Positions 48,486-59,266 of a DNA stretch of 64,000 nt are shown one piece after another (the stretch's first letter is position 1; each line of letters opens with the position of its first letter). The notes below the pieces were generated by a model. That model had not been told where the DNA came from. It ran no database searches and worked only from the letters and a program-made list of their open reading frames with translations. Source of the stretch: Trichobilharzia regenti (Eukaryota; Platyhelminthes; Trematoda; Strigeidida; Schistosomatidae); assembly GCA_944472135.2 (NCBI GenBank), contig OX235262.1:90308903-90372902 (forward strand). Direction: 5' to 3'. Made by a program: the position numbers and the translations under genes.

Positions 48486-49655
48486 ACACGTAATAGAATG
48501 CAGCGAGAGAGCGAAAACATTAGACCGTGTTTTTCTTGTGGAAAGATTCATTTACGAAGCACTTGCCGTTTTCGGGGTGCTAAGTGTCATAAATGTGGTA
48601 AAGTTGGACACATCAAGACTGTCTGCAGAATTTCGAATACTTATGTTACTCAGGATTCTTATGATTCTCCCAATCTGTTTGGTAAAATGGAGTCAATGTG
48701 TCTTTCAAATTTTCAAAATACTCAATCTCATCCAATGAAAACCCCCACTACAAGTTCAGCAACTCAAGCGTCAACTGTATCACGTGTTTTCAAAAATGAG
48801 GTAGCCGAGTTACGATGCGATCTGTCTAAAACACGAAAAAATTTGTTAGAGCTTGAAGAAAGCTTGAAAAGTAACAGTGAATTGGTTGGTTGTTTACAGG
48901 CGAAGAATAAAAATTTGACAGTTAAACTTTTAGTTGCTGAGAATTCCTGTTTAATGAAGGAGAAAGAAATCTGCAGACTGGTAACTCAAATCGTTGAGCT
49001 GGAATCTGAGAATAAGCGAAGTAGTGAAAGGACCCGTGAACTTGAATGTTTTGTTGAGTCAGCGTCATGTGTGCAAAAGGATTTAGAATATCAGTGTGGA
49101 GTGTTTCGGAAAAAAGTGAGTGAAATGGAAGCTGGCTTGTTGTCCATTCGTCAACAGCTGACTGAGACGAGAGAGCAACTGATTAAAACGGAGGAATTGC
49201 TGCATATGCATAGACTGAGTCTGTTGAATTCAGAGCATACAAGTACCCATGAAAGTCCTACAAAACTATTCAAATCTCGAATTCTCAGAAAGCATCTGAT
49301 GTCCACGACTTCTAATGTACAGTATTACAGAGGGAATGACTATAGATCTTCTGCTGGAATCATACTACAAAAAGTGGGAAATCGAATGGTCAAGATATTA
49401 GACATCGAAGATAATTCAGTTCATAACAGACACCTGGATCAAGTGAAAATAAATAGAGTAGATCGTTCCGAATATAATTTTAGTGATTTCGCTACTAATC
49501 CTGATTTTGTAGATAATTCAGAAATAAGTCCAGATGATACTGATGAAAATAATATCCCAGAATCAGTTAGAAGGTCGCGGATACTTGCAAGCAAACCGAG
49601 ACATCATCATAAATACGCGAGGAGATATTCGACGTGTGGCGGATGTGGTGATTGA
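48477..49655 (+). CDS. Zinc knuckles, coiled coil and integrase-like tail in one frame
   Basis: An intact frame of 392 codons. Residues about 15-50 have two CCHC knuckles: [13 protein letters not shown] (CX2CX3HX4C, one residue shorter than usual) and [14 protein letters not shown] (canonical CX2CX4HX4C). Residues about 105-260 have heptad-like hydrophobic spacing with many Glu, Lys, Gln and Leu ([44 protein letters not shown]), a long coiled coil not normal for Gypsy Gag. Residues about 295-330 ([22 protein letters not shown]) match the end of a Gypsy integrase. The start is not certain; it may be expressed by frameshift from the Gag region. The coiled coil could be captured host sequence, which is inference. 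Confidence 0.65.
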   Translation: MSSTRNRMQRESENIRPCFSCGKIHLRSTCRFRGAKCHKCGKVGHIKTVCRISNTYVTQDSYDSPNLFGKMESMCLSNFQNTQSHPMKTPTTSSATQASTVSRVFKNEVAELRCDLSKTRKNLLELEESLKSNSELVGCLQAKNKNLTVKLLVAENSCLMKEKEICRLVTQIVELESENKRSSERTRELECFVESASCVQKDLEYQCGVFRKKVSEMEAGLLSIRQQLTETREQLIKTEELLHMHRLSLLNSEHTSTHESPTKLFKSRILRKHLMSTTSNVQYYRGNDYRSSAGIILQKVGNRMVKILDIEDNSVHNRHLDQVKINRVDRSEYNFSDFATNPDFVDNSEISPDDTDENNIPESVRRSRILASKPRHHHKYARRYSTCGGCGD

Positions 49656-49837
49656 CTATTTCTATCTCTGTATTGTTTAAATACTTACTGTTGCTTGTTA
49701 ATTTATTTCTTATATGAATTGAATTAGAACTCCGCCAAATACAAATTCCTAAATTCATCCCTCTCTTTGTTTTGGTTGAATTCTTGTAATTCGGTCATCT
49801 CGAAATACAATTACTACTATTACAAATAATTACAACA
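49644..49837 (+). repeat. 3' LTR of the Gag/coiled-coil element
   Basis: Begins TGTGGTGATTGAC (one difference from the 5' LTR end) and ends ATTACAACA. The open frame stops inside its first bases. Confidence 0.85.
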
Positions 49838-50734
49838 GAATGGTTTACGATCATCTGTCTGAAGTGTTAATCATATCTTAATCAGGGGAATTCCAATAAT
49901 CATCAATGTGTGCATTGTGGGACCCTGAAATATCGCGAAATAACCAATAATCGTGCTGAAGGATTTAAGTAGTTGGGAACTGTCAATATTGATGTTCTTG
50001 TTATGCTAACTGTAATAAAGTGACTTTAATATTAAGTGACGTTTTCTCAACTCATTGGTAATCTCCATACTTCCGGCATCTTAATCCATAATATAGACGA
50101 GTTGAATCATTCTAGAACGTATCTCTTTACTTCTCAACTCCAGTCACAACAATCTGTGCATCGGATTTAAGTAAACTGTTGACCATTTAAGTTTCAAAAT
50201 GAAAGTTAATTTCTAGTTATCAGATCACCCTGATCTTACTGGCAAACTAATCATGGTGCTAGTTAGTCTTTTTAAAGTAATAATGAATTTAAACTGACTA
50301 ATATGTATATGTTCAGATACAGAAATATCAAAAGTTGACTAGTACTAAATCAACTGTTATACAAATCTGATGACAATGCAAAGATTAAAGAAAAATATAG
50401 CTATGAAGTATATTAATAAAAAATCTCAAATGAATCAAACAACCTTGATTCATATTTTGTGTTTCTCTGCCTCAGTAATTAAAAACTGCCCATTCCAATT
50501 AGCATTATATGCTGGCTAAATACAAGTAATTTACTTTAGGAAGACCGTTTAACCCCCAGTTCATCACTGATGTTCTACAATGAGCACAACTGTACGACTG
50601 AACTTTTGAGTGAAAAACTGATGCATTCGAATGAATCAGCTATTAACAAGACTTAAACACTGTGTAGGCAATCGTGTTAAATAATAGCAGATATTCAACC
50701 TTGACATTTTTTCAAGAGTTGATTTGAAAGGATT
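49838..50734. other. Nothing recognised
   Basis: AT-rich sequence between the LTR element and the next HHR-SINE. No gene or repeat supported. Confidence 0.3.
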
Positions 50735-50965
50735 AGATTTGTTTTTTCGAGTTTGACCACGGATTGGTTGGTGGTCGTGTTAAATCACGAATTGGTAGGA
50801 GTTAGAATTCGTGAACCTTTGAACCGAGTCGCGGTGGATGAATGGTATACCAGCTTGCCTTGTAATCGTAACATTCTGAGGTTCGAACCTCAGTGTGTGC
50901 ATACCGCCAATCATTCCCGAAACTAAGATGGAACAGGTGTCTAGTACTCCCTGGTTTTCACTGTT
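50735..50965 (+). repeat. HHR-SINE, decayed
   Basis: gagtttgaccacggattggt start, tRNA-like head (ggatgaatggtataccagct; B box ggttcgaacct) and the tctagtactccctggttttc end. The hammerhead between them is lost to mutation. Confidence 0.6.
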
Positions 50966-51617
50966 TCAAACGGCACCTTTTTTAACCAAAAGATGTGATG
51001 GTGAATCGAATAGCTTTTCTCCAGCTAACCTTCTAAACATGAACTTAACAAATGAAAAGATAGATGTTTTATGTGTGCATCATAGTAGTAGATATTGACT
51101 GTGTTTAAAATAGACTAAGAAGTCAAAAATCTTGAAAATTGATCGAAAAGTTTGCACCTAACATCAAAAAAGAAGAAACGATGGAACGGTTGAAAAGTTC
51201 ATCTACAGAAAAGAAACCTGGACTGGACAATATCTTCACTACAACAGCTTCTGCCCTATAAGCTATAAGCGGGGATTAGTAAGGATACTGTAGGACAGTA
51301 CCAGGAGGTTATGTTCGCCTAACACGGTAGAAGAATTAAGCCTGGCTGAAAAATGCCTTAGGGAAAACGGGTATCCAAAGGGATTTATCCTAAAGTAAAG
51401 CAAAGAAAAAGATGAGAAAGTGAAGTATCCAACAGTTAAAAAGAAGAAAGTGTTCATTTGCCTCCCATACAAAGGAGAAGAAGTATCACAAAAGATTGAC
51501 AAGACGATGAAACGAGAAATAAAGGGATGCTTAGTTCTATAATATTTGGGCGCCGAGTGAGAAGTAGACATTTGTAAAAAATTATATTTGTAAAATCTCA
51601 GCGATATTGAAATGAGT

Positions 51618-51667
51618 AATTCCAACGTTTCGTTCGGCAATCTGGTCCGAACTTCTTCAGGGAAATT
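51618..51667 (-). ncRNA. Hammerhead ribozyme motif, PLE type
   Basis: Mirror copy of the motif at 51854-51903: stem I AATTTCC/GGAATT, CTGAAGA, stem II GTTCGG/CCGAAC, GAAA, very short stem III. Confidence 0.75.
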
Positions 51668-51853
51668 AATCGAAATTAACATAACAGGTTTATATATAAA
51701 AGGAACATCTTTAGTTTTTAAAACCTTTGTCCAATCATGATTTATAAAACAAATGTACTTGTTAATATTTGTTTTATAAATCATGATTGGACAAAGGTTT
51801 TAAAAACTAAAGATGTTCCTTTTATATATAAACCTGTTATGTTAATTTCGATT

Positions 51854-51903
51854 AATTTCCCTGAAGAAGTTCGGACCAGATTGCCGAACGAAACGTTGGA
51901 ATT
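51854..51903 (+). ncRNA. Hammerhead ribozyme motif, PLE type
   Basis: AATTTCC, CTGAAGA (51861-51867), stem II GTTCGG...CCGAAC (51869-51889), GAAA (51890-51893), CGTT, then GGAATT closing stem I. Cleavage would fall after GTT (an NUH triplet). Stem III is only about two base pairs, as is usual for hammerheads of Penelope-like elements. Confidence 0.78.
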
Positions 51904-52370
51904 ACTCATTTCAATATCGCTGAGATTTTACAAATATAATTTTTTACAAAGGGATGCTTCCCTGCAGCTAAGCTGGTGACACTATACAACACTACATGCT
52001 TTATAAGCCAATCGAAACTGGATAAGTACCCTGCTGATGTTACCGACTGCATTTATAAATTTACGAGCACCTGCAGCAGCAAGTACTTTAGAATGGCAGG
52101 AAGAAGGGCTTCTACCCGGTTTTCAGAGCATATTCCAAGAAACTTATGCTTAAAAGGAAGCAAATATTCACAAAATGCAATTACTAGACACCTTGTGGAT
52201 ACGGGTCATTTTGTCGAGATTCCCAAATCTTTCAAAATATTGAACATACAAAGGACAGCGAATCTACTATGATTTGCTGAAGCAATTGCAATCAAACGTT
52301 TCAGACCAAACTTATGCACACAGAAAGAGATTGTAGTCAATCTCTCACTCCCTTGGTAACCATATCACTT

Positions 52371-53024
52371 TCATTACACTGATTAGTCATACAAACTAGT
52401 GGGTTCAACTCACTTGGCAAGTTTTCAAATTGATGAACTTTGACCTTCTTGAGTTGCCATGTTGACACTGTTTATTAGATTTTCCTGTTTTCCCTCTTCT
52501 CTCATCCCCCTTTTTTCTTCTTTTTCTTCATAGTTTGATAGTATATAAATTGATGGTAACTTAAACTGTAAATTGTAATACTGATATTCCGGATGCATTC
52601 ACCTTATAATGTTTTCTCTATTACCTTTCAAACAATGAAGTATGAAATGTTATTATTTATGACCAGTGTAATCTCAGGTAGTTTGCAGCTGATGAGAATC
52701 TGAGAAATAGAATGATATCATTTTATACTGCAAATCTGGTCTTTCTTTCTCTATCGAAATTTATCTAGGGAACCAAATGTATGAAATCAAGTTCAGTTAA
52801 CTGAAATGGAAAAACGTCTTTTTAATATATATATATATATATATTAAAAAAAATAGAATTGTGGTTAGTCACAGTGTGACTTTTGAATATATGAGTTCAT
52901 TCTGCTTTAGTGTTCATGTTTCCAAAATATAATATCTAATAATATTTATGCATTGATAAGTCTTCTTTAAATTACAGGATTATATTTACATTGTTATTTT
53001 GCATATATGATAGATAAAAATTAT
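52371..53024. other. Nothing firm; short AT palindrome
   Basis: Contains a 21-base AT run flanked by ttttt/aaaaa at 52819-52851. No gene recognised. Confidence 0.35.
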
Positions 53025-53415
53025 CAAGCGTTGGTTTGCGGGGATTGATTGGTTACAGGTGTGGTTATGTGTCGATGTGGATTAGAGAAGCACGAGATAA
53101 CCAGAGAGTACTGGACAGCCGTTTCGCGTAGTTTGAATCTCTTCATCGGTACGCACCCACTAATTCGAACCCAGAACCTCGGAATTACAAGGTCAGCTCT
53201 TAGACTATACAGCCACTGGGACCCGATCTAATAGACCATGAATTCCAGTTTCTGCAGATTCGCGATATATAGCGCAAGCGCCAACCAATGTAATAGACTA
53301 GTAACTGTCCTGTTACCTGACTTGTAGAATTCCATTGGTTATGACTTCTCACTAGAACTCCAAGTAATCATTTGCATAGAGCTAGTCCCTAATGATCATT
53401 AGATTGATTTTCAAG
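53025..53415 (-). repeat. HHR-SINE, decayed
   Basis: Minus-strand copy, bounded on both sides by agcgttggtttgc. tRNA-like head recognisable (gggtcccagtggctgtatag), B box gggttcgaat; hammerhead core mutated (CGATGAAGAGA). Confidence 0.65.
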
Positions 53416-54041
53416 CGTTGGTTTGCATAATCAGTGTGTCAGCGCAGTCGCTATAAGATACGCATCGTTATAGAGAGTCAATAAACTCATTAATTTAACC
53501 TCAAGGCATAGTCAAAGCATCTACACTACAAGCTGAATATCAGTAGATGTCGGACATTTCTATTCAGTGGAGCCAATAAACAGGAAATTCAAAATAGTTT
53601 CAGTAATTGGTAACTGATATTCGTTGCACAGGATATGACTATCGTGGCTCAGTAGCCTGCAGCATAAATAACCCTTTTGCATCTAAAACGATGTATGTCG
53701 TTTTTTCACTCAATGGAAACACTACTATTCATTGAGATTCAGGTATATTCAACTGACGAGTCGCAGCTGGAATAAACCACGAGCCATATATTCCAATTCT
53801 GGCCAAAATCAATCAAGTAAGAGTAGATAACTAATTAATAAACAAACAAACAAATAAATAATAATAATAATAATTCTACTATGTAGTAGAATTTTCAAGG
53901 GCAAAGTTTACCAGTATCTGATTGGTCAAAAACTTATGTTTAATTATAATTACGATTGTGCAGCTCATGAAAATGAATCGTCGAAAAGAAAATTTTCTTC
54001 GTTGTTTGTGCCTTTTCTTATGACTCAATATGGGAATATTT

Positions 54042-55055
54042 TGTTCAAAGAAAAAATCCCCATTTAGACATTTAGAAAACAGAAAGATTGAGCGAAGAAA
54101 TATTTACTTTTCGATTAGATCCTCATCTTTGGCTCTACTCTAATATATATAGCATTTTAATTACAATACAACAGTTTGCCAATCAAGTGGCGATAAGTTT
54201 GTTAACAATAATTACGTGTTATTCTTGTAAAATTAATTTATTCTATCCATTTCTACCTTTTAAATCTGTATTGATTTTCTTCGTTAACTATTAACCCATT
54301 GACATTTTGACACTGTTTAATTATTGTTACAAACTCATCGCCACTTGATTGGCAAACTGTTGTATTGTAATTAAAATGCTATGGATATATATTAGAGTAG
54401 AGCCAGAGATGAGGATCTAATTGAAAAGTAAATATTTCTTCGCTCAATCTTTCTCTTTTCTAAATGTCTAAATGGGGATTTTTTCTTTCAGATTTCTCTC
54501 ATTTATGCCCATTGTTGGGCATGTATATAATTGTAGAGCCTGAAGAGGAATTTATTGAAAAGAATATTCTTTGCTCGATTATGTTGTGTTTTATAATTGC
54601 ATTTCCGTTTGAGTACCAGGCTTCTAGGAATTCCCTGGCACTTTTGGTGTTTCCTCTGTCTAAGATTTTGACATTATCCCAATCAAATTGATGTCCATAA
54701 TTGTCTGTATGCATTGATACTAAAGAATTTATATCATGTCTTTTCACGGCTGATTTGTGTTCTTGGTTTCTTATTCGAAGGGGACGTCCACTTTAGCCGA
54801 TGTAATGCTTGTTACAGTTCATACAATTTATTTTGTAAATGGTATTAATTTTATCCCCTTTGCCTGTTGGATCTTTCGGTTTGCATAATATTGAATTAAG
54901 CGGTTCGACTGGTTTGTGTGCTACATCTATATGAAACGGTTTCATTATTCTAACCGTTATTTCAGAGATATTTCTGATGTATGGTAGGATGAATTTCTTT
55001 TTGGTCTTTCTGTTCAGTCGCGAGAGCAGAACAGAAGAATGGTTATCCACAAAAT
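54042..55055 (-). pseudogene. Penelope-like element C-terminus, left inverted copy
   Basis: Minus-strand frames 55050-54793 and 54747-54499 read KKKFILPYIRNISEITVRIM, INTIYKINCMNCNKHYIG, a stop, then RHDINSLVSMHTDNYGHQFD and AREFLEAWYSNGNAI, which is the GIY-YIG domain end of a PLE. The stop comes immediately after the YIG motif. Beyond the coding end, 54042-54210 and 54310-54490 form a further pair of inverted arms (about 160 bases). Confidence 0.8.
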
Positions 55056-55094
55056 TTTATCAAAAAGTGTTTAAAGTCGAATCAAAACAGCAAC

Positions 55095-55740
55095 AAAGAA
55101 CCAACACCAAAAAGAAATTCATCCTACCATACATCAGAAATATCTCTGAAATAACGGTTAGAATAATGAAACCGTTTCATATAGATGTAGCACACAAACC
55201 AGTCGAACCGCTTAATTCGATATTATGCAAACCAAAAGATGCAACAGAAAAAGGGGACAAAATTAACACCATTTACAAAATAAATTGTATGAACTGTAAC
55301 AAGCATTACATCGGCTAAAGTGGACGTCCCCTTCGAATAAGAAACCAAGAACACAAATCAGCCGTGAAAAGACATGATATAAATTCTTTAGTATCAATGC
55401 ATACAGACAATTATGGACATCAATTTGATTGGGATAATGTCAAAATCTTAGACAGAGGAAACACCAAAAGTGCCAGGGAATTCGTAGAAGCCTGGTACTC
55501 AAACGAAAATGCAATTAACAAACACGTTAATATAGACGAAATATACCAACTAATAAAAAGTAAATCAGGTGACCAGAAAGTTTAAAATCCAAGTCAATAG
55601 AAAACGATCAATACATATCTAAAGATGGTTAGCGGGAGACGCAATTATATCATTCATGAAGAAATTTAAATCATTTCACTTTATCATAAATATTGCGCTG
55701 AAGATGTCGTCCAGAAAGACGACGAAAGCCTCGCAACTAA
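55095..55740 (+). pseudogene. Penelope-like element C-terminus, right inverted copy, with hammerhead
   Basis: Same protein segment as the left copy in plus orientation (55098-55585), about 85 bases away, with a few amino-acid differences (ATEKGDK against PTGKGDK, EFVEAWYSNENAIN against EFLEAWYSNGNAII). The TAA after YIG is at 55316-55318 in this copy and is shared with the left copy. The 3' part ends in a hammerhead motif. Confidence 0.82.
55693..55736 (+). ncRNA. Hammerhead ribozyme motif, PLE type
   Basis: TTGCG, CTGAAGA (55698-55704), stem II GTCGTC/GACGAC with loop CAGAAA, GAAA (55724-55727), CUC cleavage triplet, GCAA closing stem I. Stem III is minimal. Lies just past the end of the PLE coding part. 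Confidence 0.72.
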
Positions 55741-55914
55741 ACCAACCAGCTCAGAGAACACTATTAATTGCTAATTAGAGGATTATTATTGCATACAGCA
55801 ACATTGTTTTTTTAATAATACTGAGTCAGTGAAATCAAAAATCCAAGAGATATATGTGAGCAAACTGTTATTAGATTGCAGCTCAAAATATTCCAATATG
55901 ATAATATTCGTGAA

Positions 55915-56180
55915 ATACAGTGGGGTCCAACAAGTCGTGTATCGGGAGAAATACACAACGATGACCTTACCCGGAGGCTGTGCTGCATACCGGAAATTGA
56001 CAGAAATTAGAATTCATGAGACACTGCACCCCTTCCATGTGTCTGAACTTGACTTATAAACTGAAGGTTCCGGCTTCGACCGCGAATGAAAGTCATGATG
56101 CAGGCTGGGGAGGGCCTCAAAGCAGACCGAAACAGCTGTTCAGTATTCCCTGACTTTCAATGGTTCCCTAAATGATGTCA
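55915..56180 (+). repeat. HHR-SINE, decayed
   Basis: Recognised by gtggggtccaacaagtcgtg-like 5' part, gcagaccgaaacagctgttc (hammerhead 3' half) and ccctgactttcaatggttcc end. tRNA-like head strongly mutated. Confidence 0.55.
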
Positions 56181-57245
56181 TTTGGTGATCTCTTCTTAAA
56201 TTTAAACAACACTTGAAGTTACAGTGCTGAAATTGACATCAGATATCAAGGTAAATGATCATAAAGAACACTGGATATTTAATTATGAATGTTAATGATT
56301 AATGTTCGAATAGAATTTTATACAGTCTGATTATTAACTTCACACAAATGTATGATAACAGTGAAAAACAACATTATTGTAAGAGATAGTTATTCCTTAA
56401 CTATAATGAATGTGTAACTGTAGAACTCGAAGAATTCATTGAAAATAATATTCTTTTTTCTGTAATCAGTGTTTCGAAATTTATTTTTATTATTTACTCG
56501 CTAGATGATAGTGGCTGCTCCATCAAAAGCCTCCTGAAATGATTGGAAGTTTTTATGCTTCTGAAGTATCAGTTTTTCTGATAAGAAATTTTAGTTTACA
56601 TAAGATTATATTTAAAAGGGATAGTGGTGGTTGAGATTAAACGCACTATCAGTCTATGACGTCTCTTACTTTCAATTGAAGCTACGTGTAAACGTGTCGA
56701 TTACCTAAATGGTACTACTTGTGTGCTAAGGGTCAGTAGTTGTATGACCTAAGACCGATCATACTAGTTTGAGAAAGATTTACTGATAGGACAGGACTGA
56801 GTGTAAATTAAAAAATAGTCTCATCACTTGTAGTGTGCCAACACAAATAATTTTATGTGCGACAAAATGACGTCAGTTCATGAACGCCTACAGTATCAGG
56901 AATCCACTGATGGAATTCATTTTTATTATATTATAGATTTATTAAAAACGTTTCTTTTTCAACACTTGAGGATACTAGTACTTATTGTTAGAATTATTCT
57001 GTAGCATCGAAGGTGTACGTTCTTTTGACATTTGCTCAGTTTGAAAAATGGGAGCGCAAAGAAAAAGAAATAAAATAAAAATATGATAAGAATCCTTTCG
57101 AAAGCACAATAATGTCTAAAATGATTTCCTGAGACATTTTATTCTCAGAGCCATATATTTGATATATTATTATGATTCAGAAGTGTTATCAAGTATAAAT
57201 ATTGTCTCCGAAATTGCTGTTCCAGATAGAAATCTATTTGAATAA
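56181..57245. other. Nothing recognised
   Basis: AT-rich stretch before the next PLE. No feature supported. Confidence 0.3.
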
Positions 57246-57749
57246 AGAAAAAAAAGAACATATTTACAGGATAATACGAGCTCGTCTTATTTCGCGGATT
57301 CTCTTCAACAGCACACATCCTAAATAAATAAATTATGTCACAAAATTTCTCAAAATACGTTTTACAATGATTTCAACCTACAGATAGAAAGTATAAGCAC
57401 TGCTGTTGTACGTAGAGAATTATTTTGTGTTAAAAGAGTAACTATTTATATAGTAATTAGCAAGGGAGTAAAGTTCAGACTTCGCTTTGAAACAAGAATG
57501 GACTAGAGACAAAATACAAGATACAACAACAGGGTTAATTTATACATGTTATGGTGGAGAGTTCAGAGGGTATGGGTGAATAGTGAAGTAAAATTATAAA
57601 ATAAAAATAAATTATAAAATATAAAAATTACTTTAGTGGATTTGAAACCTTAATAGTGAGTTCAACTCAGTGAGCGGAAATTAAAATCAGGATTGAGTGG
57701 AATGTTACGCAACATAACAAAACAAAAAAGCACACAGACAAAACAATTA

Positions 57750-58935
57750 TGTTTACTGGGGTAATGAGAGATTAGTCACACTGTCTTTCTGTATGCATAG
57801 GCTGAGTCGAAGTCTTTTGATGACCTATGGCTTCTACCAACCGAAGTAAAAATGCTTTTCTTTGTGTATCGATTATTTTGAAAGCTTTGTAAGTGTTGAA
57901 GCTAGACTTAAGATAGTCTTCGATATCACCACACTTACTAAAAACTTCACCGTCTTATGACCTTACCAGTACTCTACCTAACGTGTAAGTACTGATTAAC
58001 TCAATCAAAGTTTAAAAGCTAACAATGGAAAGAATTCTTAGTATGAGTTGTATTTAACGTAAATGAATAACAGATTTAATAAATAAAGTGACTGTACAAC
58101 TTATCTGCAGACGTTGCTGGAGGTAGGCTCGGAGAGTGTGCAAAAAGAGAGCACAACAAGAGAGCGAACCAATGAACGTACGGAAGACTCACAACTCAAA
58201 AGGTAAAACGTGGATCACCGCGGGTGAGTCAGTTTAAACAAAAGTTCAAAGGTACAATGTGCACTACAGCTTAACTAATTTCAACTGTATGTTCCGTGTC
58301 ATTGAGGTGTTTGACAATTTAACTTTAGCATACTTTGCTTTCTGAAAGACGGAAACTTTTAGGGATACGCCTGGAGAATCTAGTAGACGCTTTCTTCTGA
58401 GTCTTTCCTAAGTACTTGATGCCGCAATTGCATATGAAATGGTAAATGCAGTTAGAGTTGATATGAACAGGATATTTCTCCACTTTTGACTGGGTTAGCG
58501 AGCATACTAGACTGTATATTGGAATGAGTCTAACGGCGGGAAATGTTCTTTTCAATGTACCTTTAATTCTGTTTTCCCTTCTCATGGATACTTCTTCGCC
58601 TTCGTATGCCAGACAGATGAAAACTGGTTTCTTTTCAACTATATCAGGTTTCAGTGTAGGTGGTTTTTCCTTCCAATATTTTGATATGAACTTCCGAGGG
58701 TTTCCATTCTCGATATGGTTTTTTTCGATGACTGCAACTTCCTTTTCAATCTTATCTTCTGAACGCAACGCCCCAGTTCTGCTGAAAAGCGTTTGCACCA
58801 GGCTCCGTTTATAACCGATCGGGCAGTAACTGTGATAATTCAAGTATTGGCTAGTCCAAGTTTCTTTCCTGTAGAAGGATATTTCGATTGTTCCATTATT
58901 TCTTCTTTGTATGTTGCGTTCTAGTAAGTGGTAGT
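57750..58935 (-). pseudogene. PLE RT thumb and GIY-YIG endonuclease fragment
   Basis: Reading from 58930 down: SFYRKETWTSQYLNYHSYCP (RT thumb signature), then an open frame 58843-58325 with KKPVFICLAYEGEEVS, YSLVCSLTQSKVEKYPV, CIYHFICNCGIKYLGKTQKK (GIY-YIG, here H-F and Y-L-G) and RIPKSF. After a stop further frames read AIKRLRPSLCIQK and SVTNLSLPQ to 57755. RT palm is missing, so it cannot move by itself. Confidence 0.85.
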
Positions 58936-59019
58936 ATTGTCCGTGTGCTTTTTTGTTTTGTTATGTTGCGTAACATTCCACTCAACCTTGATTTTGATTT
59001 TCGCTCACTAAGTTGAACT

Positions 59020-59266
59020 CACTATTTTTTTTAAATCTCTTACGTTCCCAGTAGAACATAGGGCTTCAAACTAGAGGTTTGAAGTTTCGGTAGCAGTGGT
59101 GTTTAATTTTACAGTATGGAGTTGCTAGTCACATGCTCAACCTTCCCTCTTTACCAGTTTTATAACTGGACAAGTGAGGTAAAGGAGTGAGTCGGCCGGT
59201 GATCAAACCCCGGACCATGTGCATGGTCGGCAAGCATGCTAACCGCTGTGCCACCAATGCACTATT
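59020..59266 (-). mobile_element. tRNA-derived SINE with RTE-like tail, inside a PLE arm
   Basis: SINE at 59027-59259, flanked by CACTATT duplications (59020-59026, 59260-59266). The undisturbed left arm reads straight through this site. Head gtgcattggtggcacagcgg, B box gggtttgatcac, 3' end with gccctatgttctactgggaa. Second copy of the 41.7 kb subtype. Confidence 0.92.

Larger units (their letters stand above)
47681..49837 (+). mobile_element. Compact LTR retrotransposon with Gag and coiled coil
   Basis: A 2157-base element between two LTRs of 194-196 bases (47681-47876 and 49644-49837). LTR ends form TGTTGT...ACAACA. The LTRs differ by few bases and a two-base indel. A primer-binding site beginning TGGCGTCGCGATGG follows the left LTR. 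The inside encodes Gag, zinc knuckles, a coiled coil and an integrase-like tail; protease, RT and RNase H are absent. I find no clear target duplication. Confidence 0.85.
51533..51947. mobile_element. Palindromic hammerhead element inside a PLE
   Basis: Arms 51571-51753 and 51768-51950 are inverted copies of about 183 bases with almost no mismatches; the first 38 bases are outside the palindrome. Each arm holds a hammerhead core, so the transcript of either strand contains one ribozyme and one antisense copy. A 12-base target duplication shows it moved as a unit. Probably a pair of opposed PLE terminal (pLTR) segments. Confidence 0.8.
51150..52370 (+). pseudogene. Penelope-like element with nested palindromic insertion
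   Basis: Left part, across frame changes, reads YRKETWTGQYLHYNSFCP-type PLE thumb, then KKKVFICLPYKGEEVSQKI. The right part (51960-52272) gives the GIY-YIG region: LDKYPADVTDCIYKFT, RRASTRFSEHIPR and AITRHLVDTGHFVEIPKSFK, ending near FRPNLCTQKEIVVNLSLPW. The two parts are separated by a 415-base insertion flanked by AAAGGGATGCTT at 51521-51532 and 51948-51959. Removing the insertion restores continuity of the PLE alignment across the join. Still pseudogenic. Confidence 0.85.
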
